Shown: in pieces, positions 9,230-18,166 of the stretch
Layout of the letters: the number at the start of each line of letters is the position of its first letter
How positions within the stretch are numbered: the stretch's first letter is position 1
Assembly (NCBI GenBank): GCA_036479015.1
Contig: JAZGFB010000034.1
Coordinates: forward strand, 18,743 to 82,742
Direction of reading: 5' to 3'
DNA length: 64,000 nucleotides
Origin: NVTR01 sp036479015
Lineage (GTDB): Bacteria > Pseudomonadota > Alphaproteobacteria > Rhodobacterales > Rhodobacteraceae
Position numbers and translations under genes: made by a program
The notes under the pieces: model-generated
The model's database searches: none
The model's input: only the letters and a program-made list of their open reading frames with translations
What the model was told of the DNA's origin: nothing

Positions 9230-10227
9230 GCCGACTATTAGATGTAAACAACCTGACCCTGCAATTTGACACGGATGAAGGCCGCATAACGGCGGTGGAC
9301 GATGTGTCATTTTCATTGGAAGCGGGTGAGGTCATGGGCCTTGTGGGTGAAAGCGGGTCAGGCAAGTCTGTGACCGCCAAGTCGATCATGAAACTGAACC
9401 CGGGTAACGCGATTTACAGCGATGACACCAAGGTGACGTTGCATCTGGAAAGCGGGCCCGTCGATGTCATGTCTCTGAACACCAGCACCGAATTGCAGGT
9501 GATCCGGGGCGGGGCGATATCGATGATTTTCCAGGAACCGATGGCCAGTTTTGCCCCGGCGATTTCCATCGGTGATCAGATGGTTGAACAGTTGTTGATC
9601 CATACGGATATGAACAGCAAACGCGCCAAGGAAGTGTCGATCGAAATGCTGGACCGCGTGGGTATTTCGGACGCTTCCACCAGGTTCAAGCAATTCGCGT
9701 TTGAACTGTCAGGCGGCATGCGTCAGCGCGCCATGATCGCCATGGCCCTGTCCACCAAGCCCAAGCTGCTGATCGCGGATGAGCCGACAACGGCGCTGGA
9801 TGTGACCATTCAGGCGCAGGTGATTGATCTGATGAAGGATCTGGTGACTGAATTTGGCATGGGGATTATTTTTATCACCCATGATCTGGGCGTCATTGCG
9901 CAGACGGCTGATAAGGTTGCCGTGATGTATCTGGGGCGGCTGGTGGAGCAGGGGCCAGTGCGCGATGTGCTGCGCAACCCGTCGCATCCTTACACCCGTG
10001 GGCTGCTGGATGCGCTGCCAAATCTGGACGATTTGGACACGCCGCTTAGCCCGGTTCCCGGTGATATACCGTCGCCGCTTGAACGCCCGCCGGGCTGTGT
10101 GTTTCACACCCGCTGCTCGGAATTTATTGAAGGGCGCTGCAATGTGGACACGCCGGTGTTTAGTGATATCAACGAAAACCACCGGGCTGCGTGCCATCTG
10201 CACACCCCGGCAGGAGGCGCAAAATGA
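9226..10227 (+). CDS. ABC transporter ATPase, DppD-like
   Basis: One of two ATPases driving the importer, 333 residues. Visible are Walker A GESGSGKS (44-51), the signature LSGGMRQRAMIAMAL, Walker B LLIADEPTTALD and the switch ITHDLGVIAQ. The C-terminal oligopeptide-transporter tail has PPGCVFHTRCSE and further cysteines (RCN, RAACH); DppD-type ATPases carry an Fe-S cluster in such a tail. It overlaps the neighbours on both sides by ATGA junctions, a sign of translational coupling. Confidence 0.92.
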   Translation: MSRLLDVNNLTLQFDTDEGRITAVDDVSFSLEAGEVMGLVGESGSGKSVTAKSIMKLNPGNAIYSDDTKVTLHLESGPVDVMSLNTSTELQVIRGGAISMIFQEPMASFAPAISIGDQMVEQLLIHTDMNSKRAKEVSIEMLDRVGISDASTRFKQFAFELSGGMRQRAMIAMALSTKPKLLIADEPTTALDVTIQAQVIDLMKDLVTEFGMGIIFITHDLGVIAQTADKVAVMYLGRLVEQGPVRDVLRNPSHPYTRGLLDALPNLDDLDTPLSPVPGDIPSPLERPPGCVFHTRCSEFIEGRCNVDTPVFSDINENHRAACHLHTPAGGAK

Positions 10228-11243
10228 GCGATAAACCCCTGATATCTACCCGTGATCTTTCGGTTCATTTTCCGCTGCGTGGTGGCGGGTTGTTCGGCCC
10301 AAAACCAGTGGTGCGCGCTGTTGAGGGTGTCAACATCGACATCCCCAAGGGACATTTTTTTGGCATTGTGGGTGAATCCGGATCCGGTAAAACCACGTTG
10401 GGGCGCGCCCTGTTGCGGGCTGCACCGATCACCCGAGGCGACGTTGATTATGATGACGGTGAGGTCCAGTATGACCTGCCTAATATCAACGACAAGGAGC
10501 TAAAGGACTATCGCACCCGGGCGCAGTTGATCTTTCAGGATCCCTATGCCGCCCTTAGCCCGCGCATGACGGTGCGTGATATTATTGCGGAACCTCTGGA
10601 AGTGATGGGGCTGACCAAGTCAAAACAAGAAACCGACGAACGGGTGCGTGAAATTGCAGCCAAATGTCGGCTAAACCTGGAGCATCTGCGCCGCTTTCCG
10701 CACGCATTTTCTGGTGGTCAGCGTCAGCGTATCTCCATTGCGCGTGCACTGGTATCACGGCCGCGGTTTGTGGTGGCGGATGAAAGCGTTGCCGCACTTG
10801 ATGTGTCTATTCAGGCCGATGTGCTGAACTTGTTGAAAGAAATACAGCACGAAATGGGGCTGACGTTTATGTTCATCAGCCATGATCTAAGCGTCGTGGC
10901 CCATGTCTGTGACCATGTGGCGGTGATGTATCTGGGGCGTCTGGTGGAAAGCGCGCCAACGCGTGAACTGTTCGCAGCGCCACGCCACCCTTACACCAAG
11001 GCGCTGTTGTCGGCGATCCCGTCGCTGGACCCGGATGACCGGGGCAAGGCCGAAAAACTGGAAGGCGAAATACCGTCGCCAACAAACCCGCCGCCGGGCT
11101 GTAAATTTCAGACGCGGTGCCGGTTTGCCCAGGACCATTGCCGTAAGGTTGAGCCAAAATTGGAGCAATCCGGTTCTGAGCACGCCGTTGCCTGCCACCG
11201 CTGGCAAGAGCTGATGGAAAGCCAGGCGCTGGAAACCACCTAG
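10224..11243 (+). CDS. ABC transporter ATPase, DppF-like
   Basis: The second ATPase of the importer, 339 residues. Walker A is GESGSGKTTLGRALL, the signature FSGGQRQRISIARAL, and Walker B reads FVVADESVAALD, with Ser in place of the usual Pro after the catalytic Glu, a tolerated change. The C-terminal tail again has four cysteines (PPGCKFQTRCRF, DHCRK, AVACH). The start at 10224 is chosen because AGGAGG lies at 10212-10217 and the ATG overlaps the previous stop; the frame is open further upstream to 10191. Its stop codon overlaps the stop of the convergent hydrolase gene. Confidence 0.92.
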   Translation: MSDKPLISTRDLSVHFPLRGGGLFGPKPVVRAVEGVNIDIPKGHFFGIVGESGSGKTTLGRALLRAAPITRGDVDYDDGEVQYDLPNINDKELKDYRTRAQLIFQDPYAALSPRMTVRDIIAEPLEVMGLTKSKQETDERVREIAAKCRLNLEHLRRFPHAFSGGQRQRISIARALVSRPRFVVADESVAALDVSIQADVLNLLKEIQHEMGLTFMFISHDLSVVAHVCDHVAVMYLGRLVESAPTRELFAAPRHPYTKALLSAIPSLDPDDRGKAEKLEGEIPSPTNPPPGCKFQTRCRFAQDHCRKVEPKLEQSGSEHAVACHRWQELMESQALETT

Positions 11244-12784
11244 GGTTGGTATTTTCTGATACCGCCGGGGGCTATTTTTATATCTGACAGCCTGCTGTCG
11301 CTGTGTGACATGCGGTGATCCAGCAATTTTCGTGTCAGCCGCAGCAATGTGGCCGCATGGGCCGGATCATTTGCCAGGTTGTCCAGTTCATGTGGGTCAG
11401 AAACCAGATCAAACAGCAACGGGGGCAACCCGCCGTTGAAATGTACCAACTTAAAGCGGGTTTCGCGCAGTATGGTCAAATTGGCCCGCCGAAAGCCAAC
11501 GCCAGTTGCCTTTTGCCAAACGGTTGGTGCGTCGGGTTCGCCAAAATCAAGCTCTAGGAAAACGTGGTCACGCCAGGCTTTTGGCGGGGTGGCGTTCAGA
11601 AACGGTGTCAGCGACACGCCATCCATAGAAGTCGGAACGGCTTGCCCGGTAAGGTCAAGAATTGTAGGCGCGACATCCACCGATTCAGTCAGCGCGTCAA
11701 TGTTGGTGCCGTGCATCTGGGGGTGCGCCGGGTCGCGGATGATCAGCGGCACGCGAAATGACACGTCATAGGGGTTTTCTTTGCCCCACAGGTAATGATC
11801 CCCCAGAGTTTCCCCGTGGTCAGCGGTGAAAACGATAATGGTATCGTCATATTGCCCGGTCATTTTCAGCTGCTCGATGACACGTCCGATATGGGTGTCA
11901 ACCTCGCTGGCGAGGCCCAGATACAGGGCGCGCAGTGTTTGAATTACACTGTTGTCTGACTGGTCCAACTGGCCCTCAAAGCCGCGGACAATCTGGTCGA
12001 TGCGGGGTTTTTCCACTGCTCCGTGCATGATCGGATGGACCGCGCATTCCTGTTGGATGTTGTCCAGCCGTTGGGGCAGGGGCAGGTCGTGCGGGTTGTA
12101 CATATGGTTATACGGGGCCGGTGCCACAAGCGGTGGATGTGGGCGAATATAGGCCAGTAAGGCCAGCCAATCATCCGTTGCATGGTCTGGAATAAGGCGC
12201 AGGAATTCATTGGTCAGAAACGCCGTGTCGCTGTCATCCGCGCGGTAAAATGGCGGATCATCAAGTCGGGGCGCACGGCTTGGGTTATCTGACACCGGGG
12301 CATAAAAATTGCCCGGGTCGGGCAGGGTGTAACCCTTACGCTTTAGATCAGTGCGCCAGGGCTCACTGCCGAAATCTTGGCGCATTTCCAGGCATTCGTG
12401 AAAGCCGGGCAGGGTTTGTTCATAATTCTGCAAAACTGGATCATCGGGCGCCCGGCCACGCGGATCGCGGCTGGTATCAGTGTAGCCAAACAACAACGCT
12501 TGATAACCGTTGTTGCCCATTTCAAGTGCCAGGTTGGTAAAGTCGTCGGCCAGGGGCGCACCGTTGCGCACTGAGCGGTGGTTCATGGCATAAAGCCCGG
12601 TTAGCAGACTGGCGCGGGCCGGGCCACAGGGGCTGGTCACCGAAAAATGGTTGGTAAAAGTCACGGCGTCGCGACGCAGCGCCTGAATGTTGGGCAGGCG
12701 GACATGTTCAGCCAATGCGCCGGTCACGCAATCGGCGCGCAGCTGGTCACAGACAATGAAAAGAACATTGGGTTTACTAGGCAT
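11240..12784 (-). CDS. Cytosolic phosphonate monoester hydrolase/sulfatase-family enzyme
   Basis: A 514-residue sulfatase-fold hydrolase most like bacterial phosphonate monoester hydrolases (PehA/PMH), which use a formylglycine to cleave phosphonate monoesters and phosphodiesters. The modification motif is TSPCGPARASL with Cys53; metal ligands include Asp13 in IVCDQLRAD and FTADHGETLGDH. The block CGPARASLLTGLYAMNHR closely resembles PMH as I remember it. There is no signal peptide, so the enzyme should act in the cytoplasm. I start at the ATG at 12784 (MPSKPNVLF) with a G-rich site upstream; an open frame reaches 12862. A sulfate ester remains a possible substrate. Its 3' end meets the importer operon with overlapping stops. 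Confidence 0.82.
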   Translation of the reverse strand: MPSKPNVLFIVCDQLRADCVTGALAEHVRLPNIQALRRDAVTFTNHFSVTSPCGPARASLLTGLYAMNHRSVRNGAPLADDFTNLALEMGNNGYQALLFGYTDTSRDPRGRAPDDPVLQNYEQTLPGFHECLEMRQDFGSEPWRTDLKRKGYTLPDPGNFYAPVSDNPSRAPRLDDPPFYRADDSDTAFLTNEFLRLIPDHATDDWLALLAYIRPHPPLVAPAPYNHMYNPHDLPLPQRLDNIQQECAVHPIMHGAVEKPRIDQIVRGFEGQLDQSDNSVIQTLRALYLGLASEVDTHIGRVIEQLKMTGQYDDTIIVFTADHGETLGDHYLWGKENPYDVSFRVPLIIRDPAHPQMHGTNIDALTESVDVAPTILDLTGQAVPTSMDGVSLTPFLNATPPKAWRDHVFLELDFGEPDAPTVWQKATGVGFRRANLTILRETRFKLVHFNGGLPPLLFDLVSDPHELDNLANDPAHAATLLRLTRKLLDHRMSHSDSRLSDIKIAPGGIRKYQP

Positions 12785-12894
12785 TTTGGCCCCCTGTACA
12801 GGCAGATATCGCCCCATGGTTTTCCCCACAGGATCACCAGCGCAAGGGCGCGGCAATACCATTTACGTCACAATGGGGCCTGCATGCGGCAGGG

Positions 12895-15174
12895 CTATCC
12901 GTAATGTGAAACCGGGGTGCCCGCCAATGCCGCCATGTTCAGCAAACCACGCGCGGTGATCGCAGGGGTCACAATGTGGGCGCGGTTGCCCATGCCCATC
13001 AATATAGGCCCGACTTCCAGGCCGGAAGCTTTATGTTTCAATATGTTACGGATACCGCTGGCCGCGTCAGAGTTGGCGAATACCAGCACATTTGCCGGCC
13101 CTTTCATCCGTGAGTTAGGGAAGGTTCGGTTGCGCAGATCCACGTCTAATGCCACATCAACCTGCATCTCGCCCTCATAGTTGAAATCCCGCAGCTCGGC
13201 GTCCAGAACTGCCAGAGCGGCGCGCATCTTGCGGCCAGTTTCGATGTCCAGGTTGCCAAATTGCGAATGGCAGCACAGCGCGATATTGGGTTCCACCCCA
13301 AAGCGGCGCACATGGCGGGCGGCGGCGCAGATGGCGTGGGCGATTTGCTCTGCTGTGGGTTCCGGGTTGACCTGGGTGTCGGCAATAAACAGCGGCCCGT
13401 CTTCCAGGATCATCAGGCTTAGGGCCCCAACCGGGATCAATTCGGGGGTGCCAAGCACCTGGGTGACATAGTTCATATGCCATAAGTATTGCCCAAATGT
13501 GCCGCAGATTAGGCTGTCAGCTTCGCCCCGGTGCACCATCACAGCACCGATGGCAGTGGTGTTGGTGCGCATGATCGCCTTGGCCAAATCAGGGGTGACG
13601 CCCTTGCGTTCGGCCACCTTATGGTAGCTGGTCCAATAGTCGCGATAGCGATGGTCACGTTCGGGGTTCACGATTTCGAAATCTTTGGACGGGCGGATGG
13701 ACAGACCGGCGCGTTCGCAGCGCGCGTCTATGACTTCGGGGCGTCCAATCAGGATTGGTTTGTCGATTGTTTCTTCCAGCATGGCGTTGGCGGCGCGCAA
13801 CACGCGCTCATCTTCGCCCTCGGCAAAGACGATGCGGCGCGACGCGGTGGCGGCGGCTTCGAAAACCGGCCGCATGATAAAGGCGGATTTGAACACTGAT
13901 CCGTCAAGTTTGGTTTTATAGGCATCCAGATTTTTCACCGGGTTCTTGGCAACGCCGGTTTTCATCGCCGCACCGGCGACAGAGGAGGCCACGACGCCCA
14001 TCAGGCGCGGGTCAAACGGTTTTGGGATCAGATAATCTGCGCCAAATGTCATTTGCTCGCCGCGATAGGCGGCGGCTGCTTCGGCGCTGGTGGTGGCACG
14101 CGCCAGTTCGGCGATACCGGCAATGCAGGCCAGTTCCATTTCGTCATTTATCTCGGTGGCACACACATCAAGCGCACCGCGAAATATGAACGGAAAGCAC
14201 AGCACGTTATTAACCTGATTGGGGTAGTCTGAACGCCCGGTGGCGATAATGGCGTCGGGGGCGACCTTTTTCACCTCTTCCGGCAGAATTTCTGGGGTTG
14301 GATTGGCCAGGGCGAACACAATCGGCGTGGCGGCCATTTTTGTGACCATTGCGGGTTTCAGAACGCCGGGACCGGACAGGCCCAGGAACAGGTCGGCGCC
14401 GCCGATCACATCATCCAATGTGCGGGGGCCGCCGGGCTGGGCGTAGGCGGCTTTTTGCGGCGTCATATCATCAATCCGGCCTTCATAGACCAGCCCGTTA
14501 ATGTCGCAGAGCCAGACGTTTTCGCGTTTCACGCCCAGTTTAAGCAGCATGTTCAGGCAGGCAATGCCGGCAGCACCACCGCCGGTGGATACCACTTTGA
14601 TGTCGCCCATGTTTTTACCAGCCACGTGCAGGGCGTTGGTTGCTGCCGCCCCGACAACAATGGCCGTGCCATGCTGATCATCGTGGAAAACCGGAATGCC
14701 CATACGCTGACGACAAATTTGTTCAACGATAAAACAATCGGGGGCTTTGATGTCTTCCAGGTTGATCGCGCCAAAGGTCGGTTCCAGCGCGCAAACGATA
14801 TCGGCCATTTTTTCCGGGTCGGCTTCGTTCAGTTCAATATCAAAGCAGTCGATATTGGCGAATTTCTTGAAAAGCACGGCTTTGCCTTCCATCACCGGCT
14901 TTGATGCCAACCCGCCGATGTTGCCCAGGCCCAATACGGCTGTGCCGTTGGTCACAACGCCAACCAGATTGCCGCGGGTGGTGTATTTGCTGGCCAGATC
15001 AGGGTCTCTTTTGATTTCCAAACAGGCCTCTGCCACGCCGGGACTATAGGCCAGTGACAGATCGCGACCATTGGCCATTGGCTTGGTGGGTTTAATTTCC
15101 AGCTTACCGGGCTTGGGAAATTCGTGGTAATCCAGCGCCGCCTGCTTGTTGGCATCAATGTTTTTTTTGGTCAC
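12895..15174 (-). CDS. maeB: NADP-dependent malic enzyme with phosphotransacetylase-like C-terminal domain
   Basis: MaeB oxidatively decarboxylates malate to pyruvate with NADP. The 759-residue protein has the malic domain (LAYSPGVAEACLEI near 42-55), a Rossmann domain (VVSTGGGAAGIACLN) and, after about residue 430, a phosphotransacetylase-like domain that in this family is regulatory and binds acetyl-CoA. I choose the GTG at 15174 because GGGGGA lies 7-8 bases upstream; a TTG at 15189 would add five residues. A perfect palindrome at 15195-15212 sits in the promoter region. It is divergent from the cupin gene. Confidence 0.92.
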   Translation of the reverse strand: MTKKNIDANKQAALDYHEFPKPGKLEIKPTKPMANGRDLSLAYSPGVAEACLEIKRDPDLASKYTTRGNLVGVVTNGTAVLGLGNIGGLASKPVMEGKAVLFKKFANIDCFDIELNEADPEKMADIVCALEPTFGAINLEDIKAPDCFIVEQICRQRMGIPVFHDDQHGTAIVVGAAATNALHVAGKNMGDIKVVSTGGGAAGIACLNMLLKLGVKRENVWLCDINGLVYEGRIDDMTPQKAAYAQPGGPRTLDDVIGGADLFLGLSGPGVLKPAMVTKMAATPIVFALANPTPEILPEEVKKVAPDAIIATGRSDYPNQVNNVLCFPFIFRGALDVCATEINDEMELACIAGIAELARATTSAEAAAAYRGEQMTFGADYLIPKPFDPRLMGVVASSVAGAAMKTGVAKNPVKNLDAYKTKLDGSVFKSAFIMRPVFEAAATASRRIVFAEGEDERVLRAANAMLEETIDKPILIGRPEVIDARCERAGLSIRPSKDFEIVNPERDHRYRDYWTSYHKVAERKGVTPDLAKAIMRTNTTAIGAVMVHRGEADSLICGTFGQYLWHMNYVTQVLGTPELIPVGALSLMILEDGPLFIADTQVNPEPTAEQIAHAICAAARHVRRFGVEPNIALCCHSQFGNLDIETGRKMRAALAVLDAELRDFNYEGEMQVDVALDVDLRNRTFPNSRMKGPANVLVFANSDAASGIRNILKHKASGLEVGPILMGMGNRAHIVTPAITARGLLNMAALAGTPVSHYG

Positions 15175-15194
15175 TTTGGAATCCCCCAAAAAAG

Positions 15195-15212
15195 TAGTTT
15201 AATATTAAACTA
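15195..15212. promoter_or_regulatory. Perfect 18-bp palindrome upstream of maeB
   Basis: TAGTTTAATATTAAACTA is its own reverse complement over all 18 bases. It starts 21 bases before the chosen maeB start, inside an AT-rich pocket of a GC-rich neighbourhood, in the 142-base spacer shared with the divergent cupin gene. This is what an operator for a homodimeric repressor looks like. I do not recognise the regulator. Confidence 0.6.
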
Positions 15213-15316
15213 TAATTATTCACTGTCAGCTTACGTGTGTTTCACCTGACCATCAAGCATGGCTTGAAAACCCGGCAAAGCCTTGGCAATGTGTCCGTTG
15301 AAATAGGGGAACCAGC

Positions 15317-16414
15317 ATGAACACCATCCAAGCCGAAATGCGCATACCAACAGATGAATTGCGCGATGACATCCCATTTTTCATCAAGACCCTGAAAATG
15401 CGGCTGGATATGATTTACCCGGCTGATTACCCGACGGTGGCGGTATTTTCCGGCCATGGGCTGCGGGTACGCGTTGAAAAGGGTGCGCCTGAAGCCCCGG
15501 GCATGATCCGAATTCTGACGGATGATCCCAACGGTTTTGCAGATGGTCAACGCACCCTAACCGCGCCAAATGGCACCAAAGTTGAAATTGCAGAGCTTGA
15601 TCCACCTGTCGTGCAGCCCATTACCGACCATGCTTATATGGTGCGCCGGTTGGCGGATCAGGCCCCTTGGGTGATCGGGCGCGCCGGTATGCAGTACCGT
15701 GATCTGATCCCAACCCGGTTGGGCGGTTCGATCATTGCCAGTCATATCCGCATTCCGGATGGCGGGCCGGTGCCCGATATGGTGCATTACCATAAGGTAG
15801 GGTTTCAGCTGATATTTTGTTATAAAGGCTGGGTTGATGTGCTGTACGAAGACCAGGGCGGGCCGATCCGATTGACGGCCGGTGACTGTTTTATTCAGCC
15901 ACCGGAAATTCGCCATCGGGTGCTTGAGGCGTCGGCAGGCATTGAGGTCATCGAAATCGGTGTCCCTGCCGAACATATCACCTATATTGAGCATGATATC
16001 ACGCTGCCCACGGACGCGTTGAACCCCGATCGCGAATGGCAGGGGCAGAAATTTGTACATAACGTTGCAGCCAAGGCAGATTGGGCACCGTTTAGGGTGC
16101 CCGGCCTGATTGCGCGTGACACAACCATCAACAAAAACACCAAGGGCGTGGCATCAGTTCAGGTGGTGCGGCGCGGGCAGGGCGATGTGCCCTGGGCCAG
16201 CCATGACACCGACATTCTGTTTGGTTTCGTCATGGAGGGCGGCGTCACGCTGCAAGGTGACGGGCAGGCACCAACCGTGCTTGAACCCGGGGATGCCTTT
16301 GCCATTCCGCCCGGTATGAACACCCGTTTTGCTGACCCAAGTGATGATTTTGAGCTGTTAGAGGTGTCTTTGCCCGGTGAATTCAACACCAAGCTTGCCA
16401 CAGAGCTTGCATAA
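15317..16414 (+). CDS. Two-domain cupin protein of unknown function
   Basis: A 365-residue protein with two cupin barrels. The first (about residues 115-225) has MVHYHKVGFQLIFCYKG and ends GDCFIQPPEIRHRV; the second (about 255-350) contains DTDILFGFVMEGGVTLQG and LEPGDAFAIPPGMNTRF. The first barrel keeps several histidines that could bind a metal; the second looks depleted in them. No signal peptide is seen. It lies 48 bases before cdd and may be the first gene of the nucleoside salvage operon. Function is unknown; cupins include dioxygenases, isomerases and binding proteins. Confidence 0.8.
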   Translation: MNTIQAEMRIPTDELRDDIPFFIKTLKMRLDMIYPADYPTVAVFSGHGLRVRVEKGAPEAPGMIRILTDDPNGFADGQRTLTAPNGTKVEIAELDPPVVQPITDHAYMVRRLADQAPWVIGRAGMQYRDLIPTRLGGSIIASHIRIPDGGPVPDMVHYHKVGFQLIFCYKGWVDVLYEDQGGPIRLTAGDCFIQPPEIRHRVLEASAGIEVIEIGVPAEHITYIEHDITLPTDALNPDREWQGQKFVHNVAAKADWAPFRVPGLIARDTTINKNTKGVASVQVVRRGQGDVPWASHDTDILFGFVMEGGVTLQGDGQAPTVLEPGDAFAIPPGMNTRFADPSDDFELLEVSLPGEFNTKLATELA

Positions 16415-16462
16415 GCCGGGCACTGGCCGCACTCTGATTTGGTAGAATATAGGAGCCCGAAA

Positions 16463-16855
16463 ATGGGTCTGAAACAAGCGGCAACTGATGTGCGTGAAAA
16501 CGCCTATGCGCCCTATTCAAAGTTCAAGGTTGGGGCGGCGGTGCGGGCCGCGTCGGGGGCCATTTATACCGGGTGTAACGTCGAAAATGTTGCCTACCCG
16601 GAAGGCACCTGCGCCGAGGCCGGGGCCATCGCCGCCATGGTGGCCGCAGGTGAAACCGAAATTGTCGAGGCTTTCGTGATTGCGGGCAGCCCAACACCCG
16701 TAACCCCCTGTGGTGGGTGCCGCCAAAAGCTGGCGGAATTCAGCAAACCCGGCGTGGTGATCACCATGGCCACCACAGGCGGTGCCAGCCAGGTCCAGAC
16801 CATGGCCGACATGTTACCCGGCGCGTTTGATCGCAGCCAGATGGATGAAGTATAG
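16463..16855 (+). CDS. cdd: Cytidine deaminase
   Basis: Cdd deaminates cytidine and deoxycytidine to uridine and deoxyuridine. The 130-residue tetrameric-type enzyme shows the zinc and catalytic residues: Cys50 and Glu52 in GTCAEAGA, and Cys83 and Cys86 in PCGGCRQKL; the substrate-binding NVENVAYPEG precedes them. The ATG at 16463 is preceded by AGGAG at 16451-16455, so I prefer it to a TTG at 16439. deoA begins three bases after the stop, which places cdd in the salvage operon. Confidence 0.95.
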   Translation: MGLKQAATDVRENAYAPYSKFKVGAAVRAASGAIYTGCNVENVAYPEGTCAEAGAIAAMVAAGETEIVEAFVIAGSPTPVTPCGGCRQKLAEFSKPGVVITMATTGGASQVQTMADMLPGAFDRSQMDEV

Positions 16856-16858
16856 GCC

Positions 16859-18166
16859 GTGGATGCGCCCAGCATCATAGCCAAGCTGCGTGACCGTATG
16901 TCGCCAACGACAGATGAAATATCTTGGTTTGCCAATGGCTTGGCGAATGGAGGCGTGACAGATGCCCAAGCCGGGGCCTTTGCCATGGCGATCTATCTGA
17001 ACGGTATGTCTACCGACGAACGGGTCGCGCTGACGCTGGCCATGCGTGATAGCGGCGAGGTTATGACATGGGATCTGCCCGGTGCTGTGATCGACAAACA
17101 TTCCACAGGCGGGGTGGGCGATTGCGTGTCACTGCTGCTGGCACCGGCGCTGGCGGCACTTGGGGCCTATGTGCCGATGATCTCCGGGCGTGGGCTGGGC
17201 CATACCGGGGGCACGCTGGATAAACTGGAAGCAATTCCCGGTCTGAATACCGAAGTGTCAGAGGCTAAGTTCCGTCAGATCGTGGCCAATACTGGCGCGG
17301 CGATCGTGTCGGCCACTGGCAGTATCGCCCCGGCTGACAAACGGCTTTATGCTATTCGTGATGTCACAGGCACTGTTAACAGTATAGATCTGATCACGGC
17401 CTCGATCCTGTCCAAGAAACTGGCCGCCGGGGTGGACGGGCTGGTGCTGGATGTAAAGCTTGGCTCGGGCGCTTTTATGAAAACTATGGATGAGGCCACG
17501 GCGCTGGCGCAATCGCTGGTCAGCACGGCCAATGATGCGGGCTGTAAAACTGCCGCGCTGATCACTGATATGAACCAGCCCTGCACAACATCCGTGGGCA
17601 ATGCGCTGGAAATTATGGAAGTCATGACAGCCCTTACCGGCGGTGGGGCGGGCACAATTTTGATTGATCTGACGGCTGAGTTGGGGGGCGAGCTGTTGTC
17701 GCTTTGCGGTATGGCTGACACGGCAAAAGCTGGGGCGCTTCAGGTGCACGGTGCCATAGCAGACGGGTCTGCGGCCGAACGTTTTGGCCGCATGATCAGC
17801 GAGCTTGGTGGCCCGGGCGACTTTGTTGAACGCTGGCGTGATCGTTTGCCAGCGGCACCTGTGACTGCGGAAATATCGGTAAATCGCACCGGCTATGTGT
17901 CGGCAATAGACGGCGAGGCACTGGGGCGCGCGGTGGTTCATCTGGGCGGTGGCCGCCTGGTTGGGAGCGATAAAATTGACCCTTCTGTTGGGGTGTCAGG
18001 CCTGGCTATGATCGGTGATGTTGTCAGCCATGAAATGCCAATTGCCACCATCCATGCGGCCAGCGAAGATGCGGCCGACAGGGCCGCGAAAACGGTGTTG
18101 TCGGCCTATACCATCTCAGAAACCGCGCCAGAGAAGCTGCCAATTGTGTATAGGAGCATCGGCTGA
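16859..18166 (+). CDS. deoA: Thymidine phosphorylase
   Basis: DeoA cleaves thymidine or deoxyuridine with phosphate to the base and deoxyribose 1-phosphate. The 435-residue protein has the phosphate-binding signature KHSTGGVGD (80-88) and the later MISGRGLGHTGGTLDKLE block. It starts at a GTG, three bases after the cdd stop, and its TGA overlaps the deoB ATG. Together with cdd, deoB and upp it turns nucleosides into free uracil for reuse and sugar phosphate for energy. Confidence 0.95.
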   Translation: MDAPSIIAKLRDRMSPTTDEISWFANGLANGGVTDAQAGAFAMAIYLNGMSTDERVALTLAMRDSGEVMTWDLPGAVIDKHSTGGVGDCVSLLLAPALAALGAYVPMISGRGLGHTGGTLDKLEAIPGLNTEVSEAKFRQIVANTGAAIVSATGSIAPADKRLYAIRDVTGTVNSIDLITASILSKKLAAGVDGLVLDVKLGSGAFMKTMDEATALAQSLVSTANDAGCKTAALITDMNQPCTTSVGNALEIMEVMTALTGGGAGTILIDLTAELGGELLSLCGMADTAKAGALQVHGAIADGSAAERFGRMISELGGPGDFVERWRDRLPAAPVTAEISVNRTGYVSAIDGEALGRAVVHLGGGRLVGSDKIDPSVGVSGLAMIGDVVSHEMPIATIHAASEDAADRAAKTVLSAYTISETAPEKLPIVYRSIG

